NCBI GenBank assembly: GCA_964030785.1
Contig: OZ034970.1
Location: forward strand, 1,484,911 to 1,548,910
Reading direction: 5' to 3'
From: Siderastrea siderea
Taxonomy: Eukaryota; Cnidaria; Anthozoa; Scleractinia; Rhizangiidae
Length of the DNA: 64,000 nucleotides
Below the pieces are notes generated by a model. That model was given only the letters and a program-made list of their open reading frames with translations, had not been told where the DNA came from and ran no database searches. A program made the position numbers and the translations under genes. Of the stretch, positions 29,131 to 39,521 are shown one piece after another (the first letter of the stretch is position 1; every line of letters starts with the position of its first letter).

Positions 29131-32100
29131 AAAAGACCGTTTGATTGATTTCGTAACGCTTGAGTTAATTTGTCGGACATTTTCGGACAATCTCTCATTG
29201 CTTGAGTTAACTCTTCCTGTTTACCTCAATGATAAACTTCTTCTGTTAAGTCCACGGATGACATGAATTAGGAAAGACTGTTCAACCTATCTGATGTACT
29301 CTCAACCTTTGTGATCTCCGATTTATTTAAAGGAGCTGTGTCACGAACTGAGTTTAGCTAAATTCAGACACAAGAACCTGGCCACTAAATTCAGCAAAAC
29401 ATGAAATAACCGCTTAAGACACTGACGAAAGGTTTGAATAACGCTGAGCAAATCGGCAAAAAAGGCACGGATGGGCCAAATTGAAAAAGATTTTACACGG
29501 ATTGCAATTCATTGTGCATTTGTTTACTCTTTATCTTCATTTTAATAATAGAATAAACGAGATAATTTCATGTTTAAGCGACTTTGGCTGTTGGAGTGCC
29601 AGATAAATGGTCTTTTTTCCAAGCATTAAAATTAAAGGTTTTCCGTTTTCAAAATACATACGTATTTTACCGCCATATAGCTATTCAGTTGACCAGCTGA
29701 TTAACAAATTGATGTCTTCACAGCTAGTTGCTAGTTCGAGGAACAAATTGAATAGGGTGGACAAGTGTTTAAACTTCGTTTAAACAGAACACAAGAATAA
29801 TCAAAACATTCATCCATCCGCCCTTCCCGTCCGTCCGTCCGCGGTTCATTCGTTCGTTGGTTCCTTCCTTCGTTTATTCGTTCGTTTGTTCTTTCTTTGG
29901 TCGGTTGGTTGGTTCGTTTTTTCATCCATTCATTCGATCTTTTTATCTAGAGATCGACGTTTCCAGCCCATTTGCTGCCACTATGGTGTTTACAGCAATA
30001 GATTTTGGTTCACTTTGTCTCTTTCTCTATCTATATCCTGGCGTATGTGTGATTAAGTCGGCCCATGGAAGGTAATCCAAGAGAGCCTTGGATTCTGGAT
30101 TCCCCGCTGTGGATTCCGGATTCCATGTCTGTGGATTCCCGATTCCACGGTCCAAAAGTGGCTGGATTCCAGATTCTGGTTTCCGACGTTTCCTTTGTAC
30201 TTTGTTTTCGAAATGAAATGACTGCAAGGACGTTCGCGCCCAAAATTTTTCCACGTTCAGATTTTTTCCAACCTTTTGCTTTAGTTAGATAATGAACAAC
30301 TCATGTTAGAAAAGCAAAAAAAAATCGGGGGTTCACCGAGCTTGCGTCGGAGATTAAGCGTATTGGAAACGTTTTTAGAAGCTTTAGTTGTGTAAGGCAA
30401 AATCGGCTTTCTTGCTACAAGGAATAAAACAAGTTACGTGGAGAACTCTAGATAATGCTGATTTATGGATTTCATCGCAAATAGGCCTATTTAGTACATT
30501 TTTGCAGGTAATATCTTTCTTCAGGTAAAATTAGTCTCACAGAAGGATAATTCGATCATATTTGAGTAGAAATGGCAATAAAATTAAAACTTCTAACGTT
30601 CAGAATTTTGTTTTTGGTTTTGAATAAAATGCATATAAAACCAGTAAAGGAAGTGATTTATCGAAAAAAAAAGCGTCACCGTGCATTTAAGAGGGATAAG
30701 CACGTTGACAGATATAAAAATACCCACCACCACTGTATTTGTCGATATTTCTCACTCAGCGCGCGCGCTCGATGCATGACGTGGCGTGACGTTGTGAAGT
30801 GAATTACGTGTGCAGTAAGGATGCGCACAAACAATTAAGGTGAATTTTCTCGCGTTTCCTTCGGTGAATTTTATTAAGGTTTGCACATTGTGAGATACTA
30901 ACGCTACCTTTCATATATTAATATTTGGAAAAATTCTGTCAGAGCAGTTCAGTTTAATGATTAAAAAATAAGAAATCACGTGACATCGGTGAAGCCGTCT
31001 GCCCCGACTCCCTTTATTTTCCCTGCAAAACGTTAGTCAAAATCATTTTCACAAAATAGGAAAGTTTAAAAACATTTCACAGAGGGAAAATCAAAATATT
31101 TAAGAAAAAAGACGAATCAAGGAAAAATATCCGTCATTCTTTAGATTTTTTGTTGCCATGACAACGGCCTATGCCTAAGAAGAAAAAAAACTAAGTATAA
31201 GAGTAATTATGTTGGTAACCTTCCCGGCAAATCTCAGCAACAAATATTGCAAGATAACAGAACTGGGGTTTCTTTTGTAAGTCTTGCCAGTTCGTATAGT
31301 CACTTTTGTAGAAACTCTAGGAAGATTCCATTCAATTGTATTGCGCATCCTTTCTGCGCATCATCTTTTGCGTGATTAGGGCCAATCTCGTCCCCAGGGC
31401 CCACGCGCATTTACAGTCAGCGGGATCGAAATGCCACGGACTCGACACGGACTCTGGGATAATCAAAAACCGGATGCCACTTTTTAGGCTTCCGGTTTTT
31501 TAAAGCGCATGCTCGGCAGTTTACGAACTGAGCATGCGTTACGGGTCGTGTAAAGACAAAAAAGGCGCGAAATATTAGGACGTCCACTTGTTTTTGGCGC
31601 CTTTGACATTCACGCGAGACTCGCGTGAAAATGAAAATAATCCTCGCTAGCAGTTTCGCGAAGATGGCCGCAACGGTTTCTATAAATTTGTTTCACTTCG
31701 CGTTAGAGAATTCAGTTCAGAAAGGAGACCGGACCTCTAATGAAAAGAACGCCAATATGAGGCGCTGAAGACTGTTGTTGTTGATGGTAAAGCTACCATT
31801 TGGGTGCTGCCAGCTGAATATGGAAGATCTCTCAGTGACTGGCTGCCTCCATATGTTTGTGACTGAAGATGTGAACAGTGGCGAAGAGAAAATTAACTCT
31901 ATTATTGTAGTCCTATCCTCATTAAACTTTTTGATAGAAGAACAAATATCAAGCATGAATGTTTTCAAGGGTACTGAAAACGTAGCCATTGTCAAGGAGT
32001 TTGAAGTGCCACCGCATATTTTATTTCACATCTTACGGCCCTTTACAAAATGAACAAATTTTCAGCGACATCTGTCAGTGAAAAAAAAAAACGATAGTAA

Positions 32101-32676
32101 TGCTGACGGGGTTCATTTAGCAGTCGAATAGTGTGTAGAACCTTTTTGTGTTTTGTAAGCTTACTAATTTGAAAAGTCTAATTGAGCAAGAAATCAACCT
32201 TTAAAAAAACTTGACCTTGTTTTTAGCGCGCGGCATACACGCGTAAAAATTAGCTGAAATTTTTTTACCGAGTACGACTGCTTATTTAATAAGGAAAACA
32301 CAGAGCAAATCAACTGTACTGATGCTATTAAACGGTCTTGGACAAAGTAGAGAGGTCATTTATTTTTTAAACGTACCCGAGCTGGCGTTGTGTCATGTTT
32401 GCCTTTCGACTGTGCTGGTGTTGTGTTTTCTCCACCACTACGTCGGTAAATATCTTTTACAACGGTATAGGTTTTGTACGGAAAGCTCGTATGCCGAAAT
32501 ACTAAAACATTACGTAGAATAAACACAAAAATGACTTAGGTACAATTTATTGACGAGTATCACAGGTCTATAAGTCATTCAACTCAATGAATCAAGGCAA
32601 ACTGAACAGCCACTTTTTAGTGCAGCTAGAAACATTAAAAATCTATCACGATCAAGGATGGACGATTTCTTACACA
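29131..32676. other. Host sequence, no gene supported
   Basis: AT-rich DNA with microsatellite-like tracts (CGTC/TTCG tetranucleotides at 29815-29925), a GGATTCC-type repeat (30083-30175), a GCGCGCGCGC tract near 30765 and a near-perfect palindrome TTCACGCGAG/CTCGCGTGAA near 31607. Open frames here (for example 31775-32053) show no known domain and no splice context I could defend. Confidence 0.4.
30061..30180 (+). repeat. GGATTCC-type interspersed repeat
   Basis: About eight irregular copies of GGATTC(C/T)(G/A)GATTCC preceded by CCCATGGAAGGTAATCC. The same repeat occurs in the opposite orientation at 54466-54620, where it ends in GGATTACCTTACATGGGG. Host dispersed repeat. Confidence 0.75.
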
Positions 32677-33732
32677 ACAACAACAACAACAACAAGCTTT
32701 ATTTGCATGACTACATAGAAATTTGGTAGTATTGCAAAAGCTACTTAAATTTAATTACATATTATTTCATTAACTAAGATAATTAGTAAAGTAGAAAATA
32801 ACATAACATAACAAAGAAAAAAATATTATATATAATATATGAAACAATTACTAACAATAATTGTTCATTTAACTGTTCGAAGTGGTGATCATTGTAACGA
32901 GATTGTCTCTCAATTCAAAGCATGCCGAGATAAATGAGATTAGCTTAATGTTTACAAAGTAGTCAGTGGAATTCATAAGATGTGATAATAGAGTTTCGCG
33001 TGGTAGTAGTCGTAGTAATGGAAGTTTGGGTTCTATTTTAGAAAAGAATATGCCGCGTACCTGAGAATAAGCTGGGCAATCTAACAAAAAATGAGTTTCA
33101 TCTTCAATTTTGTTGCAATTGCAGAAGTTGCATATTCTTTCATTACGAGGTATATTGTCGTATCTACCTGTTTCGATCCTAAGTTTGTGACAGCTTATTC
33201 TCAGTTTTACTAATGTTTTCCTTAAAGGGTCCTTCCTTGTTAAATCTAAGTAGGTAGAAGGGCTATAATTATTTTTAATAGTTTTATAAAAACTAAGTTT
33301 TTGCGAGTTTTGTAGGGTCTGATTCCAATGTGAAATATACTTCTGTTTCATGATATTAATATACTGTTTAATTTTACAATCATTTAATGAACTATAGTTA
33401 AAGTGATTAAAATTATAGTATTCATTTATTTTCATGACACTAGAGTAGAAACTATTTTTTCCGTTATCATAAAGATCAATCGATATTTTTAAGGCTTGTC
33501 TGACTATAGAGTTTTCATCCTTTTGGTGTAAGTAATTTAGATAACTTAGTATCTTCTTATTTATATCAATGATCAGAGGGAATTTACCAAGTTCGGCTCT
33601 GCATGCAATATTGGATGCCTTGTTATGTACTTCTAAGTATCGTTTACAAAACTGCAAGTGAGTTTTCTCAATTGGGGAAAGGTCCCACGACTTAAAGTCT
33701 GATTTCACAAAGGCACCCCAAACTTCACTGTT
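32677..33732 (-). mobile_element. LINE (non-LTR retrotransposon), 3' part of ORF2 and tail
   Basis: Minus strand: an ORF of ~285 codons after the break, with the C-terminal region of a LINE ORF2: helical thumb/linker, then a zinc-knuckle-like RICNFCNCNKIEDETHFLLD motif. The stop is at 32869, an AATAAA lies near 32700, and the end is a (GTT)n tail (plus (CAA)n at 32678-32694). The 5' side ends exactly at the target duplication of element B; the reading frame resumes across it at 51004 (ILTYN | SEVWG). Confidence 0.85.
33727..33732. other. Target site duplication of element B (left)
   Basis: ACTGTT immediately left of the terminal AGTAGT; the same six bases follow the right terminus at 50999-51004. 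Six-bp duplications are the rule for Polintons. Confidence 0.95.
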
Positions 33733-34667
33733 AGTAGTTATAGAGTTGGCGGTTCGAGACCAGTTTTGAAGCAAAACTGATCTTGAACAACGCCAACTCT
33801 ATAACTACTATAATGGCTACCATTATATGAGATTCATTTTCCACTATATATCATTCGGTCACCAACTTTTGGTGAGGATACGTGCGGCCAGAGCCTTAAC
33901 TCGTAGAGATAAGAGCGATGGTCGCTTTTTTATGTGATGGTTTACTATATACAAGATCCATTTTTGGGAAATCTATATGTTTTTATTTTATGGATAACTA
34001 TATGTTTCCAGATCTGGCTCCATCGCGGCAATAGACCCCCCGGCATGCTAAGTATTTGGATGGCTTGCGAAGCAAGACATTCAAAGACGACGCACGGGGA
34101 TGGGGGGGTCGTTATTGCAGCGGAACCTTGGCGGGAAGAGATATTATATTTCGAAGAAATATAATAGCGATGGGTTCCGCTATCTGCTGATGTTCCCAGA
34201 TCTTTTCTTTCTGCCTGTGGGGTCATGATTTGATACCTTTTGGCTGGTTTCTTTCATTTTTTGCGATGCTGGTTTCATATGCTAGATCCATATTTTTGCA
34301 TTGGGGAACAAAAGCGGAGCTTTTGTGAGGCAGTGAATTGATCGCGAAGCGATCAAGAGGGGAAGTTTCTTTTTGCGATGCTGGTTCCATTTTATGTATC
34401 CAAAGCATTATTCAATCACGTGATTCCACACCACAGGAAGTCTTTCTCGGAAAAGCAGGAAGTTTTTCTCAGAAACAAGTCTGGACATGTCTGGTGAAAA
34501 CAGGAAGTTTATGATGAAATGGGACTTTCCCGATGAGTCATCAGATTGTCATGTAATATCAGATGAACTTGTATTTGAAGTAAAGTTTGTCAGTAAAGTT
34601 TGTCAGTAAAGTTTGTCAGTAAAGTTTGTAGTGAACAGAAAAGCAGACTGTGTTTGCGGAACTTGTA
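33733..34667. repeat. Element B left terminal inverted repeat with triloop hairpins
   Basis: 935 bp, matching the reverse complement of 50051-50998. It contains a set of perfect short hairpins with 3-nt loops: 33761-33779, 33914-33926, 34064-34076, 34142-34166, 34308-34326 and 34338-34356, mostly with GAA or GGA loops. The inner end has three copies of a 13-bp unit (AAAGTTTGTCAGT, about 34580-34630). Probably contains the replication origin and sites bound by the integrase and terminal protein. Confidence 0.95.
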
Positions 34668-34701
34668 AGTACATAAAAAATATCTCATATAATAGTATAG
34701 A

Positions 34702-35259
34702 ATGAATTGCAATGAAGATATTCACAATTACTTGAAAGAATCAGAAGTTGTTTGTCCTTTTTGTGACCAGCAAATAGATTCTGCCAGAAAACCAAAAGAT
34801 GATAAATGCTGTGATAATCAGTATATTATTAACGACGATGGGATGTTAGCATGTTTAAGTTGTGGTGTAGTACAAGGATATAATTATGTGAAAGAATATG
34901 TTAATTTTTATGAAAATATACATAGATTTATAAGAAAATCTGTTTACCATCGAGAGTACCACATTAACAACATATTACTCGACATTGAAGAAAAATATAA
35001 CATCAAAACATCAAACTGTCAGAAACAAAAAATTGATGCTATATATGTCGAGATAGGTAAGGTTCTTAATGAAGTTAATGGTACAAGGAAAAGGATGATT
35101 AGCGCAAATTTCATTATGAGAAAGATATTCAAGATGATGGGAATACCTTACAAAAATATTCCAATTAGTAAATCGAAAAAAACATTAGCTTTTTACAATA
35201 AATATTGGGCTAGTATTATGTCTCTTATTGGCGATAAAATAAGATCTATTCTTGGATGA
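34702..35259 (+). CDS. VLTF3-like late transcription factor
   Basis: 185 codons. The N-terminal zinc motifs (CPFCDQQ, CCDNQYIINDDGMLACLSCG) are followed by the pattern of poxvirus/NCLDV late transcription factor 3: VYHREYHINNILLDIEEKYNI, then ISANFIMRKIFKMMGIPYK and YNKYWASIM. VLTF3-type proteins drive late gene transcription in large DNA viruses and occur in some Polintons. The ATG follows TATCTCATATAATAGTATAGA. The end overlaps the convergent two-TM gene by 14 bp. Intact. An alternative is a TFIIB-like zinc-ribbon factor, which I consider less likely. Confidence 0.7.
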   Translation: MNCNEDIHNYLKESEVVCPFCDQQIDSARKPKDDKCCDNQYIINDDGMLACLSCGVVQGYNYVKEYVNFYENIHRFIRKSVYHREYHINNILLDIEEKYNIKTSNCQKQKIDAIYVEIGKVLNEVNGTRKRMISANFIMRKIFKMMGIPYKNIPISKSKKTLAFYNKYWASIMSLIGDKIRSILG

Positions 35260-35734
35260 ATACCTTGTTGTATTTTTTTTCAAATTTGTCAGTTAATGGA
35301 CACATATCAATGATTATTTCATCTATAACTTTGACATAATCAAGAAATTCTTTTTCATCATACTTCAGTCCTCTCATAAAGGATCGTAAATCTGTTAAAA
35401 CCTTTGAATAAGATGTATAGGCGAATTTACTCATTTCAATTTTTCTCTTGTAATTTTTGATCTCTGAATATGTTTTAAGTAAGAGCCCAGTACCGGATAT
35501 CACTCCAAGAGGAATAGGGTTTAGTGTTACACCACCAACTATTGTTCCTATAGCTACCAATAAAGCGGATCCAATATTACATGCAAGTTCTGTTTTTTTG
35601 AAATATTTGTAAGTCATTTTGGCAAGCCAGTATTTCTTATGATAGAATTTGTATAATGCTTTCAACTCAGATATTTGATTTTCCGTTAATTTTTCTGAAA
35701 CATGGTTCCAATTGAATATATTATGTTTATCCAT
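35246..35734 (-). CDS. Two-TM helical-hairpin membrane protein (SLATT-like)
   Basis: 162 codons, intact. The N-terminal amphipathic region (LYKFYHKKYWLAKMTYKYF) precedes two TM helices (about residues 48-68 and 74-92), then a long helix (KIEMSKFAYTSYSKVLTDLRSFMRG). Clear homologue of A1 11970-12591, conserved between two otherwise distant elements. The layout resembles SLATT effectors of nucleotide-signalling conflict systems, but could also be a membrane-active virion or egress protein. The ATG is fused to an AT-rich promoter-like motif that also contains the stop codon of a tiny upstream ORF. Confidence 0.7.
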   Translation of the reverse strand: MDKHNIFNWNHVSEKLTENQISELKALYKFYHKKYWLAKMTYKYFKKTELACNIGSALLVAIGTIVGGVTLNPIPLGVISGTGLLLKTYSEIKNYKRKIEMSKFAYTSYSKVLTDLRSFMRGLKYDEKEFLDYVKVIDEIIIDMCPLTDKFEKKYNKVFIQE

Positions 35735-35739
35735 ATATA

Positions 35740-35859
35740 TTATATGGTTACATTTTTCTTTTTGAATGACTCTTTAATATTGGAGTATAATGTTCTGATG
35801 TTTTTAATCAATCTTTCTATGCTTTCGAGAATTTCATTAATTAAAATAGCTGTTCTCAT
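35740..35859 (-). CDS. Tiny 39-aa helical protein
   Basis: ATG at 35859, preceded by CTAAACAATATAATATAT, the same motif found before most B genes. The 39-residue product is a charged amphipathic helix (INEILESIERLIKNIRTLYS, then FKKKN). Its stop lies 5 bases before the ATG of the two-TM gene. The motif and frame make it a plausible real gene. Confidence 0.5.
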   Translation of the reverse strand: MRTAILINEILESIERLIKNIRTLYSNIKESFKKKNVTI

Positions 35860-36006
35860 ATATATTATATTGTTTAGATTATTCATTATGTTTTTCATCG
35901 GAAACCTCAACGCTTATTTCTTTTGGGATAATATATTCTAAAAAGCATTCCATACTCCAATCAGATGGATATCCGCATTGTGATATATGATGAATGAAAA
36001 AAATGT

Positions 36007-37725
36007 TTATGGCACTCTATATTCAATCGACATTAAGAGTTCTTGATTTTTCACAACTGAACCCAGTTCCACAGCCAAATTACCAAACGCCAGTACTAAA
36101 TTGATATTTATTGTCTGTGATCGAGTTGATTGGGTTGAAGTGTAAGTGATTGATTGAGTTAAATGGTCACTGTGTTTTATTTTTAAAGAAATAGGCTTAT
36201 ATTTACTTTTAATCTTGAAATAGAGCACTGTTATAGTTAATATGTGGCTATGATTTGGAATGATTATTTTGTCACAACCATTCAATAAAAATGTGTTCCC
36301 GTTTTTCGTATTTAAATACCCATGTATATAATGAACTGAACCACTTAATTTATACCCATTTAAAGACAAATCCGTTTGCATTACCATTTTACCATTTTCT
36401 ACAACGTACGCCGTATCATACACATCCGAGTCTACATTACTCTGTGATCCTTTGACTCCATATACAATCAAATAACTAACTCCTTGAGTGGAGCTACTTG
36501 CAGTGCCCTGACAATGCATGTCAATGTAAATGTATTCGGGAGGAGTTATGTTCCACTTATGTAAGTGAACAATAGATCTGCTGTAATTAACAAACAGCTT
36601 GGTTGATTGTTGACCAATATTTAGTGAAGTGGAAACGACACTCACTGACAAATTTGTTGTGCTTGGAGGGAAAAATTCAATAGCCAAAGTGTACTCGCCT
36701 TCTGGAAGTTTGAACATGTTAAAGCCAATGCGAGAGGAGTACTCATTTTGAGCGTCTTTCCCCATTTTAAATTTATAAGCTTTTTTGTTGACATTGTGGG
36801 GGGAACCAGAAAAGTCAACAATGCCATCAACTATTATGTTGTTTTCACTTGAAGATTCATCGGCATTTTCCATGAGATACCTGAAAACGTCTTTCTTATT
36901 GGTTGAGCTGGTGATGTGAGACTCCTTGATTTTTGTGTCAAAGTAAGTTTTCAGCCCTACAGTCACATCACCTTTGGCGGTGCGTACCTTACTGCTGACA
37001 TAGCCGACATTAGCTGCTGATTTTATGTCTTTGTCATCGGTGTTCAAGTTGATTATTGTTTTTTCATTTAAATTCAAGTTACCAGTCATATTGTTGGTGC
37101 CATCAACTTTGAGAAACTTTTTTTGTGTCATGTCATCAATTCTGTTGTTAACAAACTCGACACATGCGGCGTCTCTTTGGTTTGATGGAAGATCAAGATT
37201 GATAATTGAATTATTTTTCATATCAATATCAGATCCTTTATCCAGTTTTTTTTCAAGCTGATTTTCGACATACTTTTTGTTTGTGGCTTGATCTGCCTGT
37301 GTTGGGTCTTTCACATTTGTGATAAAATTATTGTTCATGTCAATATGTTGCTCCATTCGACCTCCTTCCTTCTTTGACAAGAATATCTCTCTTTGCGATT
37401 CATAACTGATAACCTTGTTGAGATTACCATGAACTGGATAATTGTCTTTTGGGACAACGAGTGACCCTGTCATCGTATCACCAGATATTGCAACAAATTT
37501 AGATGTATCCACACTTGGAATCTTAGCTATTTCAGAATCAATATATTGTTTAGTAACCACATCATTATTATTGGTTCCTTGTTTTACATTCACTAATTTT
37601 TTATTCTGCATATCATAATCATTATTAGCATCTAATTTAAATCCAATACCAGGTAAACCTCTTGAACCTATCTTACCTAGTCCTTGAGAATCATCATGAT
37701 TAAGGATACCGTTGGTATAACTCAT
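36007..37725 (-). CDS. Fiber/tail-like receptor-binding protein
   Basis: 572 codons, intact. A short collagen-like start (GKIGSRGLPGIGFKLD) leads into a shaft built of repeats of the type DMxxNxIxNxxDPxxxxDAxxxxYV (for example DMNNNFITNVKDPTQADQAT, DMKNNSIINLDLPSNQRDAA), as in phage and viral fibers. The C-terminal ~270 residues are beta-rich and may be the knob. Expected to protrude from the capsid and bind cells. The ATG is preceded by TCTAAACTAATATTAT. It is transcribed leftward in the same direction as the two-TM gene and ATPase. Confidence 0.7.
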   Translation of the reverse strand: MSYTNGILNHDDSQGLGKIGSRGLPGIGFKLDANNDYDMQNKKLVNVKQGTNNNDVVTKQYIDSEIAKIPSVDTSKFVAISGDTMTGSLVVPKDNYPVHGNLNKVISYESQREIFLSKKEGGRMEQHIDMNNNFITNVKDPTQADQATNKKYVENQLEKKLDKGSDIDMKNNSIINLDLPSNQRDAACVEFVNNRIDDMTQKKFLKVDGTNNMTGNLNLNEKTIINLNTDDKDIKSAANVGYVSSKVRTAKGDVTVGLKTYFDTKIKESHITSSTNKKDVFRYLMENADESSSENNIIVDGIVDFSGSPHNVNKKAYKFKMGKDAQNEYSSRIGFNMFKLPEGEYTLAIEFFPPSTTNLSVSVVSTSLNIGQQSTKLFVNYSRSIVHLHKWNITPPEYIYIDMHCQGTASSSTQGVSYLIVYGVKGSQSNVDSDVYDTAYVVENGKMVMQTDLSLNGYKLSGSVHYIHGYLNTKNGNTFLLNGCDKIIIPNHSHILTITVLYFKIKSKYKPISLKIKHSDHLTQSITYTSTQSTRSQTININLVLAFGNLAVELGSVVKNQELLMSIEYRVP

Positions 37726-37736
37726 ATAATATTAGT

Positions 37737-38384
37737 TTAGATTTTTTCGTCGAAATTTCGGGCTACCTTTTTTTTGACCTTATCAACATACAAAAAACTA
37801 TATGGATCCTTAGTGGCCTTTTGGTAATTTTCTTTGTTAACACCCAATTCTCTACAAATCATGGATTGTTCATTTCTTGATGGGAAATCGAATATGCAAT
37901 AATGTGAACTATTCAGTCTTATTGTTTTATCTGTCCCATAATAACTTTGTGACAAATATATACAACAACAATTTTTATTTCTTGAATTGGTGAAGTAGTC
38001 TCGTATCCGTTCGTCATTTTTCTTACCTGTATTCAAATAGTCATCAAATATGATTAATTTTTGGTTTTCATCAGACAAATCTGTTAGAGGGATGATTTCA
38101 TCGTTACTTGCTTCTATCACGTCATAACCAACCTCTTTTGATTTTGATATTGGTTCGAGTGATTTCAACAGATGCTTATATTTGCTTTGTTGGAGATTGC
38201 GAGCATAAAGGTATATCTTATCAAAATAGAGAAGCCTATATATCATATCAAGCAAAAGGTTAGTCTTGCCACCACCAGAGGGAGCACAAATAAGCATCCT
38301 GAAACATCGGTTTGGCATGAAACTCTTTAATTGAACAAAATCGTCATTGCCATCATCTTGGATGTCATAATTTTGAATCTTCAT
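37737..38384 (-). CDS. FtsK/HerA (A32-like) genome-packaging ATPase
   Basis: 215 codons, intact. Walker A APSGGGKT at about residue 35, Walker B KLIIFDDYL at about 110, then a conserved CCCIYLSQSYYGTD segment (sensor) and a C-terminal FDFPSRNEQ region. Standard Polinton packaging ATPase length. It is divergent from the PPxY gene; both starts carry the same AAACAAATGATAT motif next to the ATG. Confidence 0.9.
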   Translation of the reverse strand: MKIQNYDIQDDGNDDFVQLKSFMPNRCFRMLICAPSGGGKTNLLLDMIYRLLYFDKIYLYARNLQQSKYKHLLKSLEPISKSKEVGYDVIEASNDEIIPLTDLSDENQKLIIFDDYLNTGKKNDERIRDYFTNSRNKNCCCIYLSQSYYGTDKTIRLNSSHYCIFDFPSRNEQSMICRELGVNKENYQKATKDPYSFLYVDKVKKKVARNFDEKI

Positions 38385-38513
38385 ATATCATTTGTTTATA
38401 CAATTTCACACGCTATGCGACACGCTATACGACACGCTATGCGAGCGTTTTTATATATGATAACCCTAATTTTTCCAAACAAAATACGAAATTTTATGTA
38501 AACAAATGATATA
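38385..38513. promoter_or_regulatory. Bidirectional promoter with 12-bp tandem repeats
   Basis: 129 bp between divergent starts. Both ends carry (T)ATAAACAAATGATAT directly against an ATG (minus side at 38385-38400, plus side at 38497-38513). Between them are three copies of a 12-bp unit (ACACGCTATGCG type, 38407-38445), the only GC-rich tract nearby. Confidence 0.65.
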
Positions 38514-39509
38514 ATGAGTTTACTCAAATGGAAAGAAATGGCTGAGAAACGATCCGAGCTTGGTAAAAAGATTAACACAGTAAGAGATACAATAAAACAA
38601 AAAAAGATATCTGATCAAATGGGTGAAGTCGAGGCAGAGAAACTTTTCAAACCTATAACATCTGAGTTAAAGGAACTTACAGCCCCAAAAGCACCGTTGA
38701 GAAGATTGGTAAAGAAAAAGCGACCTGTTCCAGATTATGGAATAGCTATTGATGATGAAGTGCCTGATTATGGATTGGACGATTTGTTTGATCAACCTGT
38801 TTTACCTGAAAACGAGAAACAGATAGTTCCAAAACCTCCATCTTATGAAGATGTCCTTGAGGATTTAGCATCCGGTAAAAAACAAATGTATATAGATCCA
38901 GAATACATGTATAAACCTGAAGATCTTCCTCCAGAATACGAAGAAGAAGTACCAGATTACGAAATTCTTGAAGAGGATAGAATAAATCAAGCTTTAGATC
39001 AACTTCAAATACCGAATTATGATGATATTGAATTACAACTTCAACAAGAAGATATGAATGACAAAAAGAGGAAATCTTATCTTACCAAAACCCTTAAAAA
39101 GGCTAAAGAGAAACGACAACAACTTTCTGGATATTCGATGAATATTACTAAAAAATTAAATAGTGGCTCAATCACTGAAGCTAAGGCTCAATATCAAAGA
39201 AAAATTATTCAAGATACAAGAAAGGTTCTGACTGATTATATGAATTACCATCAACAAAAACTCCAAAAACTCAAACCTATTAAAGGGTCTGGTTTGAAGA
39301 AAAAAACAAAAAGAGGTGGACAGGTAATGTTTTTCAATAATCCAACAGAAATGATGAAAAAACTTGAACTGATTATAGGATCAAAGGTTGCCGGTAATAA
39401 TAGCATAGAGCTAAGAAACACAGGTGTTGCACTTCTCGACATCTTGTTGAGAAATTCAATACTCAATAGGTCACAATACAACAAAATATACAAAAACTAT
39501 TTTATATAA
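38514..39509 (+). CDS. PPxY-containing virion protein (pVI-like by analogy)
   Basis: 331 codons, intact. The N-terminal half is acidic and Pro-rich with two PPxY late-domain motifs (KPPSYEDVLED near residue 118; DLPPEYEEEV near 147), plus VPDYGI and VPDYGLDDL repeats. The middle is a Lys-rich coiled coil. The C-terminal ~70 residues (MFFNNPTEMMKKLELIIG, LRNTGVALLDILLRN, YNKIYKNYF) form a conserved helical domain. PPxY motifs recruit NEDD4-type ubiquitin ligases; adenovirus protein VI uses one. Role in entry or egress is inference. Confidence 0.6.
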   Translation: MSLLKWKEMAEKRSELGKKINTVRDTIKQKKISDQMGEVEAEKLFKPITSELKELTAPKAPLRRLVKKKRPVPDYGIAIDDEVPDYGLDDLFDQPVLPENEKQIVPKPPSYEDVLEDLASGKKQMYIDPEYMYKPEDLPPEYEEEVPDYEILEEDRINQALDQLQIPNYDDIELQLQQEDMNDKKRKSYLTKTLKKAKEKRQQLSGYSMNITKKLNSGSITEAKAQYQRKIIQDTRKVLTDYMNYHQQKLQKLKPIKGSGLKKKTKRGGQVMFFNNPTEMMKKLELIIGSKVAGNNSIELRNTGVALLDILLRNSILNRSQYNKIYKNYFI

Positions 39510-39521
39510 ACTAATCATATA

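Noticed and set aside
31775..32053. 92-codon ORF in host DNA
   Set aside because: No domain match I can name, competing open frame on the other strand, no splice or promoter support.
34223..34408. ORFs inside the element B TIR (also 33945-34226 and their mirror copies at 50323-50797)
   Set aside because: They occur only because the TIR is open by chance; no domain, no start motif, and hairpin-rich sequence.
38396..38578. Minus-strand ORF with ACRIACRIAC repeats
   Set aside because: Translation of the 12-bp promoter repeats between divergent genes.
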